From Candidatus Mycobacterium wuenschmannii (lineage in GTDB: Bacteria; Actinomycetota; Actinomycetes; Mycobacteriales; Mycobacteriaceae), in the NCBI RefSeq assembly GCF_030252325.1, contig NZ_CP126981.1:744001-808000 (forward strand): a stretch of 64,000 nt of DNA. The letters run 5' to 3'. The notes beneath the pieces are model-generated. The model was not told the DNA's origin. It saw nothing but the letters and a program-made list of their open reading frames with translations, and ran no database searches. Position numbers and translations under genes: made by a program. Positions 41,766 to 50,358 of this stretch are shown one piece after another (position 1 is the stretch's first letter; every line of letters begins with the position of its first letter).

Positions 41766-43427
41766 ATGACGGCGCCCATCTACATGGCGGCGCCGCCCGA
41801 GGTTCATTCGACGTTGTTGAGCAGCGGCCCCGGGCCGAGCTCGCTTCTCGAGGCCGCGGGCGCGTGGAATGCCTTGAGTGCCGAATATGCCTCGGTCGCA
41901 GAGGAACTCAGCTCGGTGCTGTTGGAGGTGCAGGCCGGCGCCTGGGAGGGCCCCAGCGCTGAGTCGTTCGAATCGGCGTACGTGCCGTATCTGGCGTGGC
42001 TGAATAAGGCCGTGGCGGACAGCGCCGCGGCGGCGTCGCAACACGAGACTGCCGCCGCCGCCTACACCGCCGCCCTGGCGGCAATGCCGACCGTGCCCGA
42101 ACTGGCAACCAATCACGTCGTGCACGGCGTTCTCCAGGCCACGAACTTCTTTGGGATCAACACGATTCCGATTGCGGTCAACGAGGCGGACTACGTGCGG
42201 ATGTGGGTGCAGGCCGCCACCACGATGAGCGCCTACGAGGCCGTCGCGGACTCCGCGGTGGCCGCCACTCCGACCACCGATGCGGCGCCCCCGATCCTGA
42301 AATCCGACACCACGGCGCAGCCCGCCGACGACGGAGACGGTGACGACGGCGGCGACAATCCGCTGGGAATCCCGCAGTGGCTGGAGCAATGGCTGGAGCA
42401 GTACGGGATCGGCAATAGCCAGCTGGCGCACGACCCGACGGTCGACTCGCCGTTCGACGAGGCGATCGCGCAGTGGCTGCAGCAGTTCGGCTACAACTGG
42501 CAGCCCGCACAAGGCACGCTCAACGGCCTCGACTACGACGCGTACGCCGACCCTGGTCAGGCATCGTTCTGGGTCGCACGCGCCCTCGAACTCACCGAGG
42601 ATTTCCAGTATTTCGGCCAGCTGCTCCAGACGAATCCGCTGGAGGCCGTGCAGTGGTTCATCAGCTGGCAGCTCTTCGACTTCCCCACTCACATCCTGGA
42701 AGTCACGAGTTATCTGACGTCGAACCCGGCGTTGTTCGTTGCCTTCGCGCCCGCTCTGGCGCCGCTGGCTGCCGGCGGCGCGGGTTTGGCCGGCCTTGCC
42801 GGCCTTGTGCCGCCCGTCGTCCCCGTGCTGCCGGTCGACTCCGTCCTGGCGCCACCGCTGTTCCCGGTGACGGCGCCGGCCCCCGCGGTCCTGGCGTCGT
42901 CGGTTGCGCCCAGCGCTCCGGCCCCATCGCCTGCCCCCGCGAGCGCCGCGGGCGCGCCCGCCGCACCGGCGGCACCGTCCGCCCCGCCACCACCGGGTGC
43001 GGGGCCGGGCTTTACGCCGCCCTACATCGTTGGTGGCCCGACAATTGGTGGCTGGATGAGCAGCGGGGCCAAGGCCCAGGAGCCGACGTCGCGGGGATCG
43101 TCGAAGGCACCCGAGATGGCGGCGTCCGCGGCCGCGGCAGCGGCGAAGAAGCCGACGCGGCGCCGCCGGCGCGCCGTCCGGCGCGACCAGGCCGACGAAT
43201 TCGCCGACATGAACATCGAACTCGACCCAGACTGGGCGGCGCCGCCGGAAGCCTCCGACCGCGGCGCGGGCCCGCTGGGATTCTCCGGCACCGTGTCGAA
43301 GAGCGGCGAACAGGCGACCGGATTGGCTACGCTTGACGACGACGGTTACGGGACCGGGCCGACGATGCCCATGCTGCCCAACACCTGGCTGTCCGGGGGA
43401 CCGGCGGAGAATGGCGAGAAGAATTGA
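41766..43427 (+). CDS. PPE family protein, PPE4-like (PPE-PPW)
   Basis: 553 residues. N-terminal PPE domain [15 protein letters not shown] with Pro-Pro-Glu at 10-12 and WEG at 60-62; residues 60-180 are close to the PPE at 37646. The middle differs, with an acidic [11 protein letters not shown] stretch and a Trp/Gln-rich region ([16 protein letters not shown]) before the hydrophobic part. The C-terminus has a Pro/Ala spacer, [10 protein letters not shown], a basic [13 protein letters not shown] block and [11 protein letters not shown]...PMLPNTW. Partner of the PE two bases upstream; followed by the Esx pair after 47 bases. Confidence 0.93.
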   Translation: MTAPIYMAAPPEVHSTLLSSGPGPSSLLEAAGAWNALSAEYASVAEELSSVLLEVQAGAWEGPSAESFESAYVPYLAWLNKAVADSAAAASQHETAAAAYTAALAAMPTVPELATNHVVHGVLQATNFFGINTIPIAVNEADYVRMWVQAATTMSAYEAVADSAVAATPTTDAAPPILKSDTTAQPADDGDGDDGGDNPLGIPQWLEQWLEQYGIGNSQLAHDPTVDSPFDEAIAQWLQQFGYNWQPAQGTLNGLDYDAYADPGQASFWVARALELTEDFQYFGQLLQTNPLEAVQWFISWQLFDFPTHILEVTSYLTSNPALFVAFAPALAPLAAGGAGLAGLAGLVPPVVPVLPVDSVLAPPLFPVTAPAPAVLASSVAPSAPAPSPAPASAAGAPAAPAAPSAPPPPGAGPGFTPPYIVGGPTIGGWMSSGAKAQEPTSRGSSKAPEMAASAAAAAAKKPTRRRRRAVRRDQADEFADMNIELDPDWAAPPEASDRGAGPLGFSGTVSKSGEQATGLATLDDDGYGTGPTMPMLPNTWLSGGPAENGEKN

Positions 43428-43474
43428 ACGTTGCTGTGCAGCAACGGTAATCGGATGAGGAAAGGGTTTGAGGG

Positions 43475-43768
43475 ATGAGTTTGTTGGATGCTCACATTCC
43501 GCAGTTGGTGGCGTCGCAGTCGGCGTTTGGTGCCAAGGCGGGTTTGATGCGGTCGACGATTGGTCAGGCCGAGCAGGAGGCGATGTCGTCGCAGGCGTTT
43601 CACGCCGGGGATTCGGCGGCGGCGTTTCAGGCGGCGCATACCCGTTTTGTGGCGGCGGCGGCGAAGGTGAACTCGCTGTTGGATATCGCGCAGGCCAACT
43701 TGGGTGATGCGGCGGGTACGTATGTGGCCGCGGACAGTGCTGCGGCGAGCAGTTACCCGGGCTTCTGA
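43475..43768 (+). CDS. EsxG-like WXG100-family protein
   Basis: 97 residues, MSLLDAHIPQLVASQSAFGAKAG, nearly identical in plan to EsxG (Rv0287) and EsxS. As in those, the helix-turn-helix junction reads FHAGD and not WxG; the WxG is supplied by the partner. The end SYPGF matches the family. Ribosome site AGGG is close to the ATG, and AAAGGG lies further upstream. Third-codon GC is lower than in the surrounding genes. It should form a heterodimer with the next gene product and be exported by ESX-3 or a related system. Confidence 0.95.
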   Translation: MSLLDAHIPQLVASQSAFGAKAGLMRSTIGQAEQEAMSSQAFHAGDSAAAFQAAHTRFVAAAAKVNSLLDIAQANLGDAAGTYVAADSAAASSYPGF

Positions 43769-43799
43769 ATCGCTAGCTGATTAATCGAAAGGGTTTGTG

Positions 43800-44090
43800 A
43801 TGTCGCAGATCATGTACAACTACCCGGCGATGCTGGCGCATTCGGCGGACATGGCGGGCTATGCCGGCACGATTCAGAGTCTGGGTGCCGACATCTCTGC
43901 TGAGCAGGCTGCGTTGCAGTCGGCGTGGCAGGGTGACACGGGGTTGAGCTACCAGGCGTGGCAGGCGCAGTGGAACCAGGCGCTGGAGCAGTTGGTGCTG
44001 TCGTATCGGGCGATGGCGAGCACGCACGAGAACAACACCACCTCGATGCTGGCTCGCGACTCGGCCGAGGGCGCCAAATGGGGCGGCTAG
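43800..44090 (+). CDS. EsxH-like WXG100-family protein with altered zinc-site residue
   Basis: 96 residues, [20 protein letters not shown], the same length and register as EsxH/TB10.4 (Rv0288). The WQG turn is at 43-45. Of the zinc ligands reported for EsxH (His14, His70, His76, Glu77), His14, His76 and Glu77 are kept, but position 70 is Arg ([13 protein letters not shown]). I chose ATG 43800 over GTG 43797 because it gives the family start and has AAAGGG six bases upstream. The gene ends the cassette and lies six bases from the convergent qor stop. Confidence 0.95.
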   Translation: MSQIMYNYPAMLAHSADMAGYAGTIQSLGADISAEQAALQSAWQGDTGLSYQAWQAQWNQALEQLVLSYRAMASTHENNTTSMLARDSAEGAKWGG

Positions 44091-44096
44091 GCCCCG

Positions 44097-45077
44097 CTAC
44101 GGCGTAAGCACGATCGACCCGATGGTCTGACGTCCCTGCAGGTCGCGGTGCGCCTGCGCGGCGTCGGCCAGCGGATAACGGTGGCTCACCGCGACACTGA
44201 GCGAGCCGTCCGCGATGGCGGTGAACAGTTCACTTGCGCGCCAGGCGAATTCCTCGCCGGTGCGAGTGTAGTGCGCCAACCCGGGCCGGGTCAGGAACAC
44301 CGAACCCGCCGCGTTGAGGCGCTGCGGGTCGACTGGCGGCACCGGCCCGCTGGATGCGCCGAACAGCGCCAGCGTCCCGCGCACGGCGAGGCTGGCCAGG
44401 CTGGCGTCGAAGGTGCTCGCCCCAACGCCGTCGTACACCACCGGCACACCGTCGCCGGCGGTGAGATCTTTTATACGGGCGATGAATTCGGCCGGGTCAT
44501 CACCCGGATAGTCCAACACCTCCGCGGCGCCGGCCTCTCGCGAGCGCGTGGCCTTCTCCGGCGTCGAGACCGTCGTGATCACGCGGGCCCCGCGGTGCGC
44601 CAACCACTGCGTCAGGATCAGGCCGACTCCGCCCGCGCCGGCGTGCACCAGCACTGCGTCGCCGGGCTGCACGGCATACACCGACGTGATCAGATAGTGC
44701 GCCGTCAGGCCTTTCAGCAACGCCGAGGCGGCCACGTCCGGTCCGACGTCCTTGGGTACTTGCGCGGCGAATCGTGCTGGTGCCGTGCTGAATTCGGCGT
44801 ATGAGCCGGAGGACGCAACGGCGGTGGCCACCCGGTCGCCGACGCGGTGTTCTGTGACGCCGTCGCCGACGGCCGTCACCGTCCCGGCGACCTCGTTGCC
44901 GAGAATGAACGGCAACGCGCGCGGGTAACTCCCGGAGCGGAAGTAGGTGTCGATGTAGTTCACGCCGATCGCCTCGGCGTGGATCAGGACCTCACCGGGC
45001 CCCGGGGTCGGCTCTGGCCGTTCGACGTAGCTCAGGACTTCGGGACCGCCGTTTTCGGCGACTTCGATTGCGTGCAT
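44097..45077 (-). CDS. qor: Quinone oxidoreductase (zinc-independent MDR family)
   Basis: 326 residues from ATG 45077. Family marks are NYIDTYFRSGSYPRALPFILGNEVAGTV and the NADPH-binding loop HAGAGGVGLILTQWLAHRG. ALLKGLTAHYL is the usual text of the quinone reductase group. It reduces quinones or enones with NADPH. Zinc-binding cysteines are absent, as expected. Orthologue of Rv1454c, in the same place relative to ctaB and ctaA. The start codon is only 31 bases from that of the divergent gene. Confidence 0.92.
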   Translation of the reverse strand: MHAIEVAENGGPEVLSYVERPEPTPGPGEVLIHAEAIGVNYIDTYFRSGSYPRALPFILGNEVAGTVTAVGDGVTEHRVGDRVATAVASSGSYAEFSTAPARFAAQVPKDVGPDVAASALLKGLTAHYLITSVYAVQPGDAVLVHAGAGGVGLILTQWLAHRGARVITTVSTPEKATRSREAGAAEVLDYPGDDPAEFIARIKDLTAGDGVPVVYDGVGASTFDASLASLAVRGTLALFGASSGPVPPVDPQRLNAAGSVFLTRPGLAHYTRTGEEFAWRASELFTAIADGSLSVAVSHRYPLADAAQAHRDLQGRQTIGSIVLTP

Positions 45078-45108
45078 GCTGACTATCATCCGGATGCATG
45101 GAGTCCGC

Positions 45109-45783
45109 ATGAAGTTGGCCCGCCCCGACATTCGCCACCCCAGGATCGTGCTGGCGGGATCCGCGGACGGCGATGACGCGGGCCTGGTCGCGGCGCTGCG
45201 CCAGCGCGGCCTGCACGCGCGCTGGCTGGCCTGGGACGACCCGCGCACCCTTGACGCCGACCTGGTGATCCTGCGGGACAGCAGCGATCACGCCGAGTTT
45301 TTGCCATGGACAAGGCGGGTGACGAATCTGCTCAACGCCCCCGACGCGGTCGCCTGGAACATGGGTCGTCGGCACCTCCGCGACATCGGCCGCGCGGGCG
45401 TGCCGGTGTTGCGCGGCCGCCGACCCTCGGCCTCCGCGACGCGCACGGCGCTGATGTTTCTCGGCGGCGTCCAGTCGCACGCGAACGTCGCGGAATCGCC
45501 GGTCGATGCCGATTTCGAGCTGTGGGACCTCGGGCAGGCCGCACTGCAAGCGGCGGCCGATCACGTGGGTATTGGTGTCGAAGAGTTGTTGTACGCCCGG
45601 GTCGAGGTGGTCGAGGACGCCGGAGATGTCGAGCTGGCAGAGCTGAATGTGGTTGCGCCGTCGTTGGATTGGGAGCTACTCGACGAGGCGGCCCGCGCCG
45701 ACGCGCAGCGGCGGTTCGCGCTGTGCGTCGAGTCAGCTCTCGACCGGCTGGATCTGGGTCCGCTGTCGCATCGACGCCCATAA
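45109..45783 (+). CDS. ATP-grasp-like protein, shortened (Rv1455 position)
   Basis: 224 residues from ATG 45109, which has TGGAG six bases upstream; ATGs at 45094 and 45076 are in frame, the last overlapping the divergent qor start codon. The N-terminus (PRIVLAGSADGDDAGLVAALRQRGLHARWLAW, then DLVILRDSSDH) and LLNAPDAVAWNMGRRHLRDIGRAGVPV resemble the pre-ATP domain of RimK/glutathione-synthetase proteins. The C-terminus has ELAELNVVAPSLDWELL. The central ATP-binding section looks too short for a working enzyme, so the activity may be lost. Its last 51 bases overlap the convergent ctaA. Confidence 0.65.
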   Translation: MKLARPDIRHPRIVLAGSADGDDAGLVAALRQRGLHARWLAWDDPRTLDADLVILRDSSDHAEFLPWTRRVTNLLNAPDAVAWNMGRRHLRDIGRAGVPVLRGRRPSASATRTALMFLGGVQSHANVAESPVDADFELWDLGQAALQAAADHVGIGVEELLYARVEVVEDAGDVELAELNVVAPSLDWELLDEAARADAQRRFALCVESALDRLDLGPLSHRRP

Positions 45784-46677
45784 CGCCGCGGTGGCCGCCG
45801 TGCAGACCGCCGCGCCGGCGACGTGCACCGCGACCAACGCCGCCGGCACCCCGGTGTAGAACTGCACCGTCCCGACGGCGGCCTGCCCGATCACCGCGAC
45901 GAGCACGACGCCCAACCGGATCAGCACCGGGCGCGGAGCGCGGACGGCCAGCAAACCGAAACCAAGGCCGACGAGCAACGTCAAATAGGCGATCAGCAGC
46001 GACGAGTGAGCGTGGACCAGCGTGGTGATCTCGATGCGTAGCCGTGGCACCACGCGATTCGGGCTGGTGTCCCCGGCATGCGGTCCCGCGGCGGTGACCA
46101 GGGTCCCGGCCACCAGCACAGCGGCCAGCGTCACGGCACTGAGCGTCGTCAGTATCCGCAGCGGCCTCACGACCCGATCCTCGACCACTCCGGCATCGGG
46201 CTGGCCGATCTTGACGAACAGCAGCACCGCGAGCCACACCATGGTCATCGACGTCAGCAAGTGAATGGCTACGGTCCACCAGAGCAGACCGGTCCGTACC
46301 GTCACGCCGCCGATCACCGCCTGCAGCACCGTCGACGCCGGCATCAGCCACGCGTAGACCAGCACCTCGCGTCGGCGGTGCGCCCGGATCACGGCCAGCA
46401 CCGCCAGCGCGGCGGTGAGCACTACGGCGAACGTGATCATCCGGTTGCCGAATTCCACGGCCTGGTGGATGCGGGGAACCTCGGAATGCGCGACCGGGGT
46501 GAAGCTGCCCGGGAAGCACTGCGGCCAGGTCGGGCAGCCCAACCCCGAGGCGGTGACGCGGACGATCGCGCCGGTGACGGCGATACCGCCCTGCGTTAGT
46601 ACCACCAACGCCGCGATGACGCGCTGCGCGCGCAGGCTAGGTCGCGAAATCCGCTGCAATGATTGCCCGACAGGCAT
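45733..46677 (-). CDS. ctaA: Heme A synthase
   Basis: 314 residues and eight helices in two repeated four-helix bundles. Heme-ligand histidines are seen in RIHQAVEFGNRM, VAIHLLTSM, LVHAHSSLLIAYL and AVHVAGAAV, and the paired Cys loop SGLGCPTWPQCFPGSF is typical of the first extracytoplasmic loop. It oxidises the C8 methyl of heme O to give heme A for cytochrome aa3. ATG 46677 is chosen because TACGAT lies exactly six bases before it; the longer frame to 46701 has no promoter left. It overlaps the convergent gene by 51 bp. Confidence 0.95.
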   Translation of the reverse strand: MPVGQSLQRISRPSLRAQRVIAALVVLTQGGIAVTGAIVRVTASGLGCPTWPQCFPGSFTPVAHSEVPRIHQAVEFGNRMITFAVVLTAALAVLAVIRAHRRREVLVYAWLMPASTVLQAVIGGVTVRTGLLWWTVAIHLLTSMTMVWLAVLLFVKIGQPDAGVVEDRVVRPLRILTTLSAVTLAAVLVAGTLVTAAGPHAGDTSPNRVVPRLRIEITTLVHAHSSLLIAYLTLLVGLGFGLLAVRAPRPVLIRLGVVLVAVIGQAAVGTVQFYTGVPAALVAVHVAGAAVCTAATAALWASMRQRTQIQPVES

Positions 46678-46689
46678 CGCCCGATCGTA
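46678..46689 (-). promoter_or_regulatory. Probable leaderless promoter of ctaA
   Basis: On the minus strand TACGAT (46689-46684) is followed by CGGGCG and then the ATG at 46677. The TANNNT-N6-ATG spacing is that of mycobacterial leaderless promoters. Confidence 0.6.
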
Positions 46690-46730
46690 GGCCAACGACA
46701 ACTACGTCCCGTAGTAGGGCGGGTCATTGC

Positions 46731-46749
46731 CGCCAGCGTGACGCTGGCG
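46731..46749 (-). terminator. Hairpin terminator after the ABC permease gene
   Basis: CGCCAGCG (46731-46738) and CGCTGGCG (46742-46749) pair perfectly around TGA. The hairpin lies 25 bases beyond the minus-strand stop at 46774, at the end of the mptB-ABC transcript and before the ctaA promoter. No U-tract is present. Confidence 0.6.
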
Positions 46750-46773
46750 TCACGCTCGTAGCGACTCGACGCG

Positions 46774-47550
46774 TCAGGTGAAGCGGAACCAGCGCAGCGC
46801 GGCCAGGCCGGCCAGCGTGCCCCACACGACGAGCACCAACAGGCCGAACCAGTCCACCGACAGGCTCATCGCCTGCGACAGCGATTCGGTCAGCGCCCCC
46901 GCCGGGGTGAGCCGAGCCGCCCATTTGACCGCGGACCCGATCATGCCGGACTCGATGGTCAGCGCCCCGAGGCCGGCGAAGACGAACCACAGCAGGTTGG
47001 CCACCGCCAGCACGATCTCGGCGCGCAGCGTGCCGCCCAGCAGGAGGCCGAGCGCGGCGAACACCGCGGTGCCCAGCGCGATCACCGCCGCACCCAGCGC
47101 CAGTCCGAGCGGATGCGGCCGCCAGCCGAGCCCAAAACCTATGGCGCCCAGAATGATCGACTGCAGGAACACCACCGTCACCACCGCCGCGGACTTGCCG
47201 GCGATGATGCCCCAGACCGGCAGCGCCGTCGCACCGAGTCGTTTCAGCGCCCCGTAGCGGCGGTCGAATGCCACGGCGATGGCTTGACCGGTGAACGCGG
47301 TCGAGATCACCGCCAACGCCATGATCACCGGCACGAATACCGCGGCCCGGTTTTCACCGAACGATCCCAGCGGCAGCAACGTCAGCCCGACCAGCAGTGT
47401 GATCGGGATGAACATCGTCAGCAGCAGCTGTTCGCCATTGCGCAGCAGCAGCTTCAGCTCGAGTCCAAACTGCGCGGTCAGCATCCGAGGCACCGCCGCC
47501 GACTGCGGGTTAGGAGCGAAAGTGCCTGCCGCGAAAGTACTTTCGGTCAT
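46774..47550 (-). CDS. ABC-2 type exporter permease (Rv1457c-like)
   Basis: 258 residues with six predicted helices after a cytoplasmic N-terminus (VPRMLTAQFGLELKLLLRNGEQLLLTMFIPI), the usual start of ABC-2 permeases. FDRRYGALKRLGATALPVW is the conserved cytoplasmic loop of this class. It pairs with the ATPase encoded just upstream (ATGA overlap at 47547-47550). The substrate is unknown; linkage to mptB hints at envelope glycolipid or polymer export, which is inference. Confidence 0.9.
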   Translation of the reverse strand: MTESTFAAGTFAPNPQSAAVPRMLTAQFGLELKLLLRNGEQLLLTMFIPITLLVGLTLLPLGSFGENRAAVFVPVIMALAVISTAFTGQAIAVAFDRRYGALKRLGATALPVWGIIAGKSAAVVTVVFLQSIILGAIGFGLGWRPHPLGLALGAAVIALGTAVFAALGLLLGGTLRAEIVLAVANLLWFVFAGLGALTIESGMIGSAVKWAARLTPAGALTESLSQAMSLSVDWFGLLVLVVWGTLAGLAALRWFRFT

Positions 47551-48491
47551 GAGCGCAACTCCCGCCCGGTCAATTCCAGAAATACGTCTTCCAGGCTGCG
47601 CTGCTCAACCCGCAGATCGGTGGCCAACACGTCGATCTGCGCGCACCAGGCCGTCACGGTCGCCAGCACCTGCGGGTCGACGGCGCCCTGCACCAGGTAC
47701 TCGCCAGGCGTCGACTCCGACGCCTGGTAGCCCTCGGGCAGGGCGGACACCAGCAGCGACAGGTCCAGCCGCGGGGGAGCGCTGAAGCGGAGTTGGCCCT
47801 TGGCGCCGCTGCGGGTCAACTCCGTCGGGGTCCCGGATGCGACCGTGACCCCGTGGTCGATGATCACCAGCCGGTCGGCCAGTTCCTCGGCCTCCTTGAG
47901 CTGATGCGTCGTCAGCACCACGGTCACGCCGTCGCGGCGCAGCGCATCGATCAACTCCCACACCAGGATTCGGGCCTGCGCATCCATGCCCGCCGTCGGC
48001 TCGTCGAGGAAGACCAATTCGGGCCGGCCGACCAGCGCGCAGGCCAGGGCCAGGCGCTGCTGCTGGCCGCCCGAGAGCCGTCGGTAGGTCGTGCGGGCCG
48101 CTTCGGCGAGGCCCAGCGTGTCCAGCAGCCATTGCGGGTCCAGTGGGTTGGCGGCATAGGAGGCCACCAAGTTCAGCATCTCGCCCGCCCGGGCCGCGGG
48201 ATAGCCGCCGCCACCCTGCAGCATCACCCCGATACGAGGGCGCAGTCGGGCGTTGTCGGCGATCGGATCCAGCCCGAGCACTTCGATGGTTCCGGCGTCG
48301 GCGCGCACGAACCCCTCGCACATCTCCACCGTCGTCGTTTTGCCCGCGCCATTCGGCCCGAGCAGCGCCAGCACCTCGGCGGTGTGCACCTCGAGGTCGA
48401 GTTGGGAGACGGCGGTCGTTGCGGCAGCACCCGAGCCGTACGTCTTGCACACCCCGCGCAGCCGCACCGGGGTATCAGATGCTGAGCTCAC
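47547..48491 (-). CDS. ABC transporter ATP-binding protein (Rv1458c-like)
   Basis: 314 residues from GTG 48491, which overlaps the mptB stop (GTGA). Walker A GPNGAGKTTT near residue 46, signature LSGGQQQRLALA, Walker B LVFLDEPTAGMD and switch His in LTTHQLKEAEELADR. A C-terminal domain of about 90 residues (DLSLLVSALPEGYQ...) is common in drug/polyketide-type exporters. Works with the downstream permease. The three-gene overlap chain mptB-ATPase-permease implies one transcript. Confidence 0.93.
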   Translation of the reverse strand: MSSASDTPVRLRGVCKTYGSGAAATTAVSQLDLEVHTAEVLALLGPNGAGKTTTVEMCEGFVRADAGTIEVLGLDPIADNARLRPRIGVMLQGGGGYPAARAGEMLNLVASYAANPLDPQWLLDTLGLAEAARTTYRRLSGGQQQRLALACALVGRPELVFLDEPTAGMDAQARILVWELIDALRRDGVTVVLTTHQLKEAEELADRLVIIDHGVTVASGTPTELTRSGAKGQLRFSAPPRLDLSLLVSALPEGYQASESTPGEYLVQGAVDPQVLATVTAWCAQIDVLATDLRVEQRSLEDVFLELTGRELRS

Positions 48492-50182
48492 GACGATTTA
48501 GCGTAAGCGTCGGACAACGGGTCCGACTGTGGGGTAGCTGGATCCAGCGTCGCCGCGTCGTGGGTGAGTTCCTCGGCAAGCAGCGGGCGCCAGGGCAGCC
48601 GGTCGTAGGTCACCGCGATCAGCAACGCCACGATGACGGTGCTGGCCACCGTCGCGTCGACGATCTGGAACAGTGCGAACCGGTCGCCGTTGGCGGTCGG
48701 ACCGAACACCCCGACGCCCATCGTCACGATGATCACCGCGACGCGGAAGCCCGGCCGGGTGGCCCAGGCCGCCAGCGGGATGATCGCCCACAGCAGATAC
48801 CAGGGCTGCACCACCGGGAACAGCAGCACGCACACGCCCAGCGCGACGCCGAGGCCGCCGACCGGATGCAGCCGGCCCCGCAGCACGGACAGCAGCAGCC
48901 AGGCGACCAGCACGGCGATGATGAGCACGCCGATGCCACGGGTCAGCGACAGCACGGCGGTGGTGTGATCGCCCAGCCCCAATAGAATCCCGACCTGGCC
49001 GGTGCCCAGCGCGATCAGCGTCGGCGGCGACATCCAGCTGCGCACCACGTTGGCCGTCCCGAGGGTGAAGATCCAGCCGAAGCCCAGCCGGCTGGCCGAG
49101 CCGACGGCCGCCATCACCGCCAGCGACAACGCCGCCATCAGGGTGCCGGTCAGCAGGAATGCCTTGATGCCACCGCCGTAGCGCTGCGCCAGCGCCATCG
49201 TGACGAAGCCCAGGGCCAGCAGCGACGGCAGCTTGATTTGGGACGACAGCACGATCAGCACCGAACCGGTCAGCAGCATCACCAGCGGCGCCCAGTCCGC
49301 CCGGTCCCCGCTGGCCCGCGGCCACGGTCGCGGCCAGAGCGGGCGCGTGGCATCGACACCGCGCAGTGCGAACTCGGTGCCGGTCAGCATCAGACCCAGC
49401 ATCGGAGCCTCGTTGTGGATGCCCGCGACCAAATGCATGATCAGCAGCGGATTGGCTGCCCCCAGCCACAGCGCGCTCACCTCGGCCACCCCGCAGCGGC
49501 GGGCCAGGCGCGGTGTCGCCCAGACGATCAGGCCGACCCCGAGCAACACCACCAGCCGGTGACAGAGCACCGCGGCAACGATGTTCTCGCCGGTCAGCGC
49601 CGAGATTCCGCGGCCCATCCACAGAAACAGTGGGCCATAGGGGGCGGGCGTCTCGCGCCACAGGCTCGGCACCGACAGCGTGAACACGTGGTCGAGGCCC
49701 AGGCCGGTGGCCGGGCCCACTCGGTACGGGTCCAGTCCCAGCCAGCAGATCTGGCTCTGCGCCAGGTAGGAGTAGACGTCCTTGCTGTACATCGGGGGCG
49801 CGATCAGCAGCGGCAGCACCCAGAGCAGCAGCGTGCGGTCCAACTCGCCGCGCGACATCCGCCGCTTGCCCAGCGCGAACCGTCCCAGCATCAGCCAGGC
49901 CAGGGCCATCATGACCGCTCCGGTGGTGGTCATCGTGAGGGACACCGTCTGGATGCGCGAAGGCAGGTTGAGCAACCGAACCCCGAACGTCGGATCCTGG
50001 ACAACCGGGCGGGCCCCGGCGCCGAGCGCGCCGATCGCCATCAGGACCGTGCCGGTGGCGCCGAAAACGCGGGTGCGCCCCAGCGCGCGTTCCTCGGCGT
50101 CGTTCAGGGGTTGACCCACCGCCACTTCGTCGCCATGCAAGCTGGCGATCGAGGAACTCAGCGAGTGGTGGCGCTCTGCCAT
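48488..50182 (-). CDS. mptB: Alpha-(1->6)-mannopyranosyltransferase MptB (GT-C)
   Basis: 564 residues with about 13 helices. The first extracytoplasmic loop carries the acidic motif SKDVYSYLAQSQICWLGLDPYRVGP that GT-C mannosyltransferases use for the polyprenyl donor. The downstream loop TPAPYGPLFLWMGRGI and LWLGAANPLLIMHLVAGIHNEAP are typical of the MptA/MptB pair. In mycobacteria it starts the alpha-1,6-mannan backbone of lipomannan from polyprenyl-phosphate mannose. The position next to suf on one side and the ABC exporter on the other is as in M. tuberculosis (Rv1459c). Confidence 0.92.
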   Translation of the reverse strand: MAERHHSLSSSIASLHGDEVAVGQPLNDAEERALGRTRVFGATGTVLMAIGALGAGARPVVQDPTFGVRLLNLPSRIQTVSLTMTTTGAVMMALAWLMLGRFALGKRRMSRGELDRTLLLWVLPLLIAPPMYSKDVYSYLAQSQICWLGLDPYRVGPATGLGLDHVFTLSVPSLWRETPAPYGPLFLWMGRGISALTGENIVAAVLCHRLVVLLGVGLIVWATPRLARRCGVAEVSALWLGAANPLLIMHLVAGIHNEAPMLGLMLTGTEFALRGVDATRPLWPRPWPRASGDRADWAPLVMLLTGSVLIVLSSQIKLPSLLALGFVTMALAQRYGGGIKAFLLTGTLMAALSLAVMAAVGSASRLGFGWIFTLGTANVVRSWMSPPTLIALGTGQVGILLGLGDHTTAVLSLTRGIGVLIIAVLVAWLLLSVLRGRLHPVGGLGVALGVCVLLFPVVQPWYLLWAIIPLAAWATRPGFRVAVIIVTMGVGVFGPTANGDRFALFQIVDATVASTVIVALLIAVTYDRLPWRPLLAEELTHDAATLDPATPQSDPLSDAYAKSS

Positions 50183-50319
50183 CAGAGCAGCGTAGCGGCG
50201 ATCGCCAGCGCGGCGGAGCCGGGCGCAGCGGGTCGCCGCCTTGCGATCTGACTGCGTCCTGTGGCCGCGCCGAACCGGTCAGGTGTGACCAGCGCAACGA
50301 TGGCAGAGGGTACCCTTCC

Positions 50320-50358
50320 TAGATTCGTCCGCGGAATTGCGTCACACTGGTGTTGTGA
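50320..50358 (+). promoter_or_regulatory. suf operon promoter and SufR operator
   Basis: TAGATT at 50320-50325 is the best -10. The palindrome ACACT-GGTGT-TGTGA (50344-50358) matches the ACACT-N5-TGTGA site reported for mycobacterial SufR. It covers the GTG start at 50355. Bound SufR would sit just downstream of the transcription start and on the initiation codon. Confidence 0.75.
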
